Source of the DNA: Promethearchaeota archaeon
Lineage (GTDB): Archaea > Asgardarchaeota > Lokiarchaeia > Sigynarchaeales > SOKP01
Direction: 5' to 3'
Length of the DNA: 20,319 nt
Assembly: GCA_016839905.1 (NCBI GenBank)
Contig: JAEOTJ010000305.1
Span: 1 to 20,319, forward strand
This document shows, piece by piece, positions 15,708 to 20,319 of the stretch (position 1 is the first letter of the stretch; each line of letters starts with the position of its first letter). The notes beneath the pieces are model-generated. The model searched no databases, had not been told where the DNA came from, and worked only from the letters and a program-made list of their open reading frames with translations. A program made the position numbers and the translations under genes.

Positions 15708-15763
15708 TATCACATTTTCTTACTCAAGAATGAGTAATTATAATAATTCCCTTAAATGTGATA
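15708..15763 (-). promoter_or_regulatory. ribB promoter with nested palindromic candidate operator
   Basis: A TATA-like ATTATTATAAT (minus strand, 15737-15747) lies about 38 nt before the ribB ATG. Between it and the expected start site is the palindrome TTACTC-N6-GAGTAA (15720-15737). Outside these are perfect 10-bp arms TATCACATTT (15708-15717) and AAATGTGATA (15754-15763). The octamer CTTACTCA at 15719-15726 recurs at 15829-15836 in the same spacer. The position is right for a repressor of the riboflavin operon. The palindromic bases are seen; regulation is inferred. Confidence 0.45.
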
Positions 15764-15857
15764 ATTTTCAAAATATTATAAAGTTTTGTGAATTCCTAAA
15801 AAATATTCTGAACTCACAAAAAGAAATACTTACTCACTTTTGGGTATGTCGAAATTA

Positions 15858-17216
15858 TTAATTTATTTTTAATAATTTCTTTTCTTTTGCTTCTAGGTCT
15901 AACCAATCACTAATATTTTTAAGTTGCTGACGTGAAGAACTGCTTAAGATTTTTAAAAAGGGAAGAAAATCTCGCATTACTTCATTTTGAGAGATATCAT
16001 ACTTTAATTTAATTTTTTTAATTAAATTCTTCTCAGTATTATTCAAGGAACCAGAAGATCTAAATCTTGGAAATACAACCCTTCTAAATCCTTCAGTAGG
16101 GCTTTTTTTACGAGACAATACAACACCCCCTCCAAAAAGATCAAAGAAATAAGGTAATAATGCCCAGTACATATTCCTTCGAATTCTACCGAAAACTAAA
16201 TCAGCTAATGAAAGATTTTCATAGGCATCAGCAATTTCCTTATTTATGGTAATAAATGTGGGAAGATTTTCATTTATCCATTTATATAAAAAATTATAAT
16301 CCACATCTGATTTATTTATTAAATCTTGAGCTTCTCTAAGTGTCTTGACTTTTTGAAATAGGTCTCTTATCAAACCAAAAATCTCTTCGGTAGTATCTCT
16401 GCGTAAGGTTAGAATTAAATCTGTGTTATCTTTATTTGAAGATCCTTGGCATATTCCTTGAAGATCGTTAATAACTCCTCTTAAATCTCCACTATTCTTA
16501 TCAATTATTAATTCTAAATCTTTTGCGTTAAGGTTTGTTACACTTTCATTTTTAAGAATATTTTTTGTAATTCTCAATGTCTCATCTTTAGATAATGGAT
16601 GTACCTCAAATCTTCGGACAAGTTTATAAAGAGTCTGAAGACGCTGTTTATACTCATTAGAACACATTATTATTGGAAATTGAGTAGATTTTATAAGGGA
16701 TATAATACTAGGAACCGCCCCCCGATCTCGATTGCCATAAATCCCATCAACCTCATCAATTAATATTAGTTTTTTGGTTAATCCTGTCACAAAATTCATA
16801 ATTCCTTTTGAGCTTATAGTCTCTTTTAATTTTTTTTCAATAGCATCCTTAGTTCTTGTATCAGAAGCATTTGTTTCAATAACCTCCATATTCAAATCAT
16901 TTGCAAGAGCATAGACTATTGAGGTTTTACCAATTCCAGGGGGTCCTTCGAGTAATAGGGCTGCTTTATTAGTTTCTATCCTTATTTCCTCTTTCTGCTC
17001 CTTTTCTGAAGCAGTTCTATTAAATTGCCTTATTTTCTTATTTTCTTCATTAATTTTTTTAATATTAACAAAAAAGGATTTAACAAAATTTATTAATTCT
17101 TCTGCCAAGTCAACTCTATTTCCTCCTACCTTTGCGGTAGGTAATGCCATTTCCTTAATACTCTTAGGTCTATATTTTTCAACCCAAGGCATTTTAGTTT
17201 GAATAGTTTTTGACAT
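15858..17216 (-). CDS. rfcL: Replication factor C large subunit
   Basis: A 452-aa AAA+ clamp-loader large subunit, which opens the PCNA ring together with the small subunits. It starts MPWVEKYRPKSI and has Walker A GPPGIGKT (91-98), TNASDTR (115-121), Walker B LIDEVDG (152-158) and a sensor-1 Asn (N187). As usual for the large subunit it has no SRC arginine-finger motif. The C-terminal collar runs from about 330 to the end. The Lys/Glu-rich insertion before the P-loop (about 45-85) is longer than in the small subunits. I see no canonical PCNA-binding QxxLxxFF box at the C-terminus, where other archaeal RfcL proteins often carry one. I prefer the ATG at 17216 to the TTG at 17246 because it sits 5 bp after the rfcS2 stop. 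Confidence 0.93.
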   Translation of the reverse strand: MSKTIQTKMPWVEKYRPKSIKEMALPTAKVGGNRVDLAEELINFVKSFFVNIKKINEENKKIRQFNRTASEKEQKEEIRIETNKAALLLEGPPGIGKTSIVYALANDLNMEVIETNASDTRTKDAIEKKLKETISSKGIMNFVTGLTKKLILIDEVDGIYGNRDRGAVPSIISLIKSTQFPIIMCSNEYKQRLQTLYKLVRRFEVHPLSKDETLRITKNILKNESVTNLNAKDLELIIDKNSGDLRGVINDLQGICQGSSNKDNTDLILTLRRDTTEEIFGLIRDLFQKVKTLREAQDLINKSDVDYNFLYKWINENLPTFITINKEIADAYENLSLADLVFGRIRRNMYWALLPYFFDLFGGGVVLSRKKSPTEGFRRVVFPRFRSSGSLNNTEKNLIKKIKLKYDISQNEVMRDFLPFLKILSSSSRQQLKNISDWLDLEAKEKKLLKIN

Positions 17217-17221
17217 TTTTT

Positions 17222-18268
17222 TCACATGTTCTCTGAAAATAGGCAAATTTTGGATAATAAATTAGATATTTGAATGTCATCATCTCTTCCATCAATAGCT
17301 CTTATATCTGCATCAGCAATTATACTTATCAAATTTGCTTGGGCATATTTATTTAATGGGAGTTTTAACATTTCATCAAGAATGAGCGAGAAAATCTCAT
17401 GAGAATCGTATTTATATGTGGTAATTACTTTTCGAGCTAATTCTCTGGCTTTTAAAAAGGATCCTTGAAAACTTATCTGTAATAACGTTTTTATGTCTTC
17501 ATTTCTAAATTTTTTAGAGAATTCAAATAATATATTATTATCTATTTCACTGCCTGAGATATGGCTTAATTGTAATAAGTCAATTGCTTTAGAGATTTTT
17601 CCTTCTGATATTTTATAAAGTGTTTTTATTACATTTTCTTTTATATTTAAAGATTCTGCAGTAGCTATCTCTTCAATTAATTTTTTAAATTGTATATAAT
17701 TTACTTGAGATATTAAAAATAATTGACATCTACTAGCAATTGGGTCTATAATTCCTGAAACTTTCGTGGTAATAAGTATCATTCTGCAATTTGAACCATA
17801 CGCTTCCATTAATCTTCGGAAACCTTGTTGATTTGAACCTAACTTGTCAAAATCTTTAACTATTAAAATCTTAAAAGGGGCATATCCTAAAGCTTTAAGT
17901 TGCACGAATGGTTTAACTTTAGCTTGAATAAATGCAGGTGTAGTTATTCTTTTACCTGCTGTACTCCCAATTCTACTTTTTGAAATATATGCCTCAGACT
18001 TAGCAAGTTTCCTTTCCTCTTCATTTAATGGAACATCAGCATATATCAATTTAAAATTGGCATCAAAAGCTTTACCAAGGAACTCTTTTGAAAATAAATG
18101 AGCTATTGTTGTTTTTCCAATTCCTTCAGTACCTACAAATAATAGGTGAGGAAAATTCTTTTGTATAATAATCTTCTTTAATCTTTTTATTATTTTCTCT
18201 CTTCCACAGATATTGCTTAAAGTTCGTGGAAAGTACTTTATCCTCCAAATCGGAATGTTTTCAGTCAA
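17222..18268 (-). CDS. Divergent second RFC small subunit, probably ATPase-dead
   Basis: A 348-aa AAA+ protein with clamp-loader layout: PIWRIKYFPRTL in place of PWVEKYRP, an intact Walker A GTEGIGKT (46-53), and the SRC motif (179-181) that supplies an arginine finger to the neighbouring subunit. The hydrolysis residues are changed. Walker B reads VKDFDK (137-142) where RfcS1 has LDEADN. Sensor 1 is Thr instead of Asn (ILITTKV). Sensor 2 has Ser226 where RfcS1 has Arg. A Lys/Ser-rich insertion (about 82-120) replaces the usual ELNASD region. It may therefore bind but not hydrolyse ATP, acting as a structural or regulatory subunit. The frame is intact and it lies between rfcS1 (33 bp) and rfcL (5 bp). 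The start is TTG at 18268, with no nearer ATG. Confidence 0.85.
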   Translation of the reverse strand: MTENIPIWRIKYFPRTLSNICGREKIIKRLKKIIIQKNFPHLLFVGTEGIGKTTIAHLFSKEFLGKAFDANFKLIYADVPLNEEERKLAKSEAYISKSRIGSTAGKRITTPAFIQAKVKPFVQLKALGYAPFKILIVKDFDKLGSNQQGFRRLMEAYGSNCRMILITTKVSGIIDPIASRCQLFLISQVNYIQFKKLIEEIATAESLNIKENVIKTLYKISEGKISKAIDLLQLSHISGSEIDNNILFEFSKKFRNEDIKTLLQISFQGSFLKARELARKVITTYKYDSHEIFSLILDEMLKLPLNKYAQANLISIIADADIRAIDGRDDDIQISNLLSKICLFSENM

Positions 18269-18301
18269 TTTTTTTATTTTTTTTATTTTTAATTTAGACT
18301 A

Positions 18302-19288
18302 TTAATCTTCACTTACTTTAGATATAATTTCCGCTATAAGAGCTAATAGCTGAATCTTATCATCTGCGCCCTGACTTATTCGAAAATCAATTTCTCCCAT
18401 GAACTTATATAAAAAACTTAAATTATGTGGTGTAATTGTTTTAATCTCATATAAAACTTCAATAAATTGGCGAATAACATTTCTACTATCATACGTTTCA
18501 ATGGAATTTAAAATCTCTCTTGCCATAATAAAATTTTTAGTATTAAATGCTTCTAATATTTCATCTATTACAGACTCATTTAAAAATCCCGAAATTTTCA
18601 ATATTTCATTAATATCAAGGTTATCCAGTAATTCTAAAGCTACAGACATTTGTAAAGTATTTATTGCTTTCCTTAAATCGCCACCTGAAATGAAGAATAA
18701 AGTATCAAAAAAATTATAAGATTTTTTCGCAGGTATAGGAAGCTTTTCTTGTTTTGCTATATATTTTAATCTTTCAATAATTTTTTCTTTCGGAAGATCG
18801 ACAAAACGGAGAACCGCACATCTAGATACAATAGGATCGATAATGCGATTAATATAGTTACACATTAGAATGAATTTAACCCTTGTGGATGCTTTTTCAA
18901 TAATTCTTCTCAGAGCTTGTTGTACTTGTGCAGGTATATTATCAGCTTCGTCTAAAAGAACAATTTTTAAAGACTTATCACTAATCACCATATTTTGATT
19001 TACAAATGTTTTAAGGACTTCTCTCACATAATCCATTCTTACTACGTCAGAAGCATTTAATTCCAAAACGTTTTGGTAATATTCCTCGCCCTTTAATAAC
19101 TCTTTTGCAATAATCAAAGCGGTACTTGTTTTACCAGTACCTGCAGGGCCTGTAAATATAAGGTGTGGCATGTTACCACTTGTTACAAATTCTTTTAGAT
19201 TATTTATTGCTACATTTTGACTTACAATATCTTCAAAATTAGTAGGTCTATATTTCTCTACCCAAGGCGTATCTAAATCAATTGGCAT
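18302..19288 (-). CDS. rfcS: Replication factor C small subunit
   Basis: A 328-aa canonical clamp-loader small subunit. N-terminal TPWVEKYRP (7-14 region) is followed by Walker A GPAGTGKT (47-54), ELNASD (76-81), Walker B LLDEADN (111-117), sensor-1 Asn144 in MCNY, the SRC arginine-finger motif at 155-157, and sensor-2 Arg206 in GGDLRKAINTLQ. The last 90 residues form the helical collar that assembles the pentamer. All catalytic residues are present, in contrast to the downstream paralogue. The ATG at 19288 lies 5 bp after the stop of the acetyltransferase gene, so it is co-transcribed with it and with the other two RFC genes. Confidence 0.95.
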   Translation of the reverse strand: MPIDLDTPWVEKYRPTNFEDIVSQNVAINNLKEFVTSGNMPHLIFTGPAGTGKTSTALIIAKELLKGEEYYQNVLELNASDVVRMDYVREVLKTFVNQNMVISDKSLKIVLLDEADNIPAQVQQALRRIIEKASTRVKFILMCNYINRIIDPIVSRCAVLRFVDLPKEKIIERLKYIAKQEKLPIPAKKSYNFFDTLFFISGGDLRKAINTLQMSVALELLDNLDINEILKISGFLNESVIDEILEAFNTKNFIMAREILNSIETYDSRNVIRQFIEVLYEIKTITPHNLSFLYKFMGEIDFRISQGADDKIQLLALIAEIISKVSED

Positions 19289-19293
19289 TTAAA

Positions 19294-19770
19294 TTAATTG
19301 TCATCCTCTTTAAGATTTACTTCTAAAACTTCATAAACCTTCTCAAAACCCATTTTCTTATACAGGATTGCTGCATTCTTTGCTTCTTCTTTAATATTGA
19401 CTTTAACTTTATCAACCTTAATTTTTGTTAGGTGTTCTAAGGCTTTCTCTAATAGAAGTTTCCCAGTACCTTTACCTCTGTATTCTTCCTTCAAAAAAAC
19501 TTGCTTAATATAACCTTCAGAAGCCCCAAAAGGATCAATTCGGAGTTCCGCAATGATCATCCCAACTGCCTCATCTTTATCGTCATCTTTAGCAATTAAA
19601 ATTCCATGTCTCTGTAGGGGATCGTATAATCTTCGACGGATACCCCAATCGAATCGTTTTGGTTCAAAAGTTTGACCAAGTCCCTTAATTAATTGTTCGG
19701 TTAATACTCGTAACTGCTCTAATTCTGAAGGAGTTGCCACGGTTATCTTAATATCACTCATAAAAATCAT
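19294..19770 (-). CDS. GNAT-family N-acetyltransferase
   Basis: A 158-aa GCN5-related acetyltransferase. The acetyl-CoA pyrophosphate loop is YRGKGTGKLLLEKAL, preceded by the strand GYIKQVFLKEE and followed by a C-terminal NAAILYKKMGFEKVYEVLEVNL strand-helix, the usual order of GNAT motifs A and B. The acceptor is unknown (protein N-terminus, amine or small molecule). I choose the ATG at 19770, because a TATA-like box lies 26 nt upstream and would give a leaderless transcript. The ATG at 19761 (MSDIKITVATP) is an alternative, and a TTG at 19773 is less likely. It is the first gene of the GNAT-RFC run, 5 bp before rfcS. A role in acetylating replication proteins is possible but only by position. 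Confidence 0.87.
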   Translation of the reverse strand: MIFMSDIKITVATPSELEQLRVLTEQLIKGLGQTFEPKRFDWGIRRRLYDPLQRHGILIAKDDDKDEAVGMIIAELRIDPFGASEGYIKQVFLKEEYRGKGTGKLLLEKALEHLTKIKVDKVKVNIKEEAKNAAILYKKMGFEKVYEVLEVNLKEDDN

Positions 19771-19790
19771 CAAGAAAAAAACTCGTATTA

Positions 19791-19800
19791 AATTATATTT
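19791..19800 (-). promoter_or_regulatory. TATA box of the GNAT-RFC operon
   Basis: The minus strand reads AAATATAATT, about 26 nt before the ATG at 19770. It supports that start and a leaderless transcript for the whole run. Confidence 0.45.
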
Positions 19801-19856
19801 GATTAATTCTTAATTTAAAGTTTCGTGACACATTATTAATAATATTTCTCTTTATC

Positions 19857-19874
19857 GACATTTTTTAAAATGTC
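19857..19874. repeat. Perfect short palindrome
   Basis: GACATTTT and AAAATGTC arms (8 bp) around a 2-nt centre. It lies between the GNAT promoter and the hairpin cluster to the right. It could be a regulator site; the arms are AT-rich, so chance is possible. Confidence 0.35.
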
Positions 19875-19925
19875 ATTTAACAACTATAGAGTATCAAATT
19901 ATGAACGTTTTTTATTGTATGACGC

Positions 19926-19947
19926 TTGTATGCATTTTGTCGTACAA
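19926..19947. repeat. 22-nt hairpin repeat, family A copy 1
   Basis: TTGTATG and CGTACAA arms (one G-T wobble) around the 8-nt loop CATTTTGT. It resembles copy 2 71 bp to the right; a 28-bp block covering each copy matches at 22 of 28 positions. A further TTGTATGAC nonamer lies just upstream (19915-19923) and can pair with GTCGTACAA (19939-19947). Confidence 0.55.
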
Positions 19948-19996
19948 TTCAAGATTTACCATAATATCATTTTTACTCTCAAATTATAAGGTGTCT

Positions 19997-20018
19997 TTGT
20001 ATGGGATTTGTCATACAA
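19997..20018. repeat. 22-nt hairpin repeat, family A copy 2
   Basis: Perfect 7-bp arms TTGTATG and CATACAA around the loop GGATTTGT. It shares the loop end TTTGT and the following CAA with copy 1. A TCAAATTAT nonamer precedes the repeat units at 19894 and 19979, so the repeated unit may be about 85 bp. Confidence 0.55.
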
Positions 20019-20120
20019 TGCAAATAATAATAAAAAAATACAAAAATAAAATGAAATTGAAATTGAGAGCATTTTTAATTTTTTATCTTTGACGGAAATT
20101 TAAAAATCATAAATTTAAAG

Positions 20121-20160
20121 CCGACAATAATCGTGGCTATATCAATTGGTTTAATGTCGG
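20121..20160. repeat. 40-bp palindromic element, family B copy 1
   Basis: Starts CCGACA and ends TGTCGG, giving a stem of six G/C-containing pairs plus three more after a single mismatch. It aligns with copy 2 over the full 40 bp at 28 of 40 positions without gaps. The G/C-rich ends are unusual in this AT-rich DNA. Confidence 0.6.
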
Positions 20161-20170
20161 AAGTTATAGG

Positions 20171-20201
20171 AGGCTATTTTTTGGATGAAAATAGCCTTTT
20201 T
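20171..20201 (+). terminator. Terminator-like hairpin with T tract
   Basis: A perfect 10-bp stem, AGGCTATTTT and AAAATAGCCT, around the loop TTGGATG, followed directly by five T. It looks like a bacterial intrinsic terminator, although archaea usually need only the T tract. It lies 10 bp past family B copy 1, and no gene precedes it on the plus strand for many kb, so it may end a short noncoding transcript. Confidence 0.45.
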
Positions 20202-20258
20202 GTCCATTTTCAATAAAAATATTTCTGTTTTTGATCATTCTGGTAAATTCTTTTCTTT

Positions 20259-20298
20259 CCGACAAAATTCAAGGTGATATAGATGGATTTTTTGTCGG
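20259..20298. repeat. 40-bp palindromic element, family B copy 2
   Basis: Nine perfect terminal pairs, CCGACAAAA against TTTTGTCGG, with a 22-nt centre. Length and ends equal those of copy 1, 138 bp away. Relative to copy 1, the pair at positions 8/33 is swapped from T-A to A-T, a compensatory change that keeps the stem. Confidence 0.6.
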
Positions 20299-20319
20299 TC
20301 TTATCTTAAAATTTTTTAA

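Noticed and set aside
17222..18268. RfcS2 as a pseudogene
   Set aside because: The reading frame is full length and in register, with intact Walker A, SRC and collar, and it sits in a tight operon. The changed residues are specific to hydrolysis rather than scattered.
19901..20092. A 63-codon plus-strand ORF beginning MNVFYCMTL
   Set aside because: It overlaps the two family A hairpin repeats, is rich in I, F, Y and K as random AT-rich sequence would be, and shows no domain. The repeats explain the sequence better.
19857..20298. CRISPR array
   Set aside because: Repeats are few, diverged, of two types and unevenly spaced, and no cas gene is present in the window.

Overview
The window reads as chromosomal DNA from an AT-rich archaeon (roughly 70-75% A+T by eye). 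The archaeal assignment is firm. It carries the archaea-specific riboflavin enzymes (GTP cyclohydrolase III/ArfA, the creatininase-fold deformylase ArfB, archaeal riboflavin synthase RibC), a replication factor C clamp-loader set, an ADP-forming acyl-CoA synthetase alpha subunit, TATA boxes about 25-35 nt before start codons, and oligo-T terminators. Gene content and composition would suit a Lokiarchaeia-type Asgard archaeon, but that is an inference from overall impression. There are 22 protein genes. I see no rRNA, tRNA, CRISPR array, transposase or integrase.

Layout. Positions 1-5,800 hold mostly unlinked small transcription units: a tandem-ACT protein (-), a 630-bp gene-free AT-rich gap, a SAM methyltransferase (+), a small zinc-ribbon protein (-), a TauE/SafE permease (-), a UbiA-type prenyltransferase (+), and an AmmeMemoRadiSam-type radical SAM enzyme preceded by a 77-aa unknown (-). 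Positions 5,900-8,880 are a plus-strand run of alpha/beta hydrolase, MFS transporter and membrane-anchored hexapeptide acyltransferase. Convergent to it is an NDP-forming acyl-CoA synthetase alpha subunit (-).

From 10,765 to 19,770 everything is on the minus strand, in two blocks. Read in the direction of transcription, the first block is GNAT acetyltransferase, RfcS1, RfcS2, RfcL. The second is ribB, ribC, ribH, arfA, arfB, followed by two acetoacetate-decarboxylase-like paralogues. The rib/arf genes supply GTP cyclohydrolysis, deformylation, the C4 unit, lumazine formation and riboflavin formation. The reductase/deaminase steps, riboflavin kinase and FAD synthetase are not in the window. 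A nested palindrome sits at the putative ribB promoter.

Most interesting points: (i) RfcS2 looks like a catalytically dead clamp-loader subunit (Walker B, sensor 1 and sensor 2 all altered) that keeps the P-loop and the SRC arginine finger, a division of labour like eukaryotic Rfc5 or bacterial delta-prime; (ii) one of the two ADC-like paralogues has Arg in place of the Schiff-base Lys; (iii) the right-hand 450 bp (19,857-20,298) is a dense set of hairpins that includes two diverged families of repeated palindromic elements and continues toward the window edge; (iv) the ribB promoter has a candidate operator.
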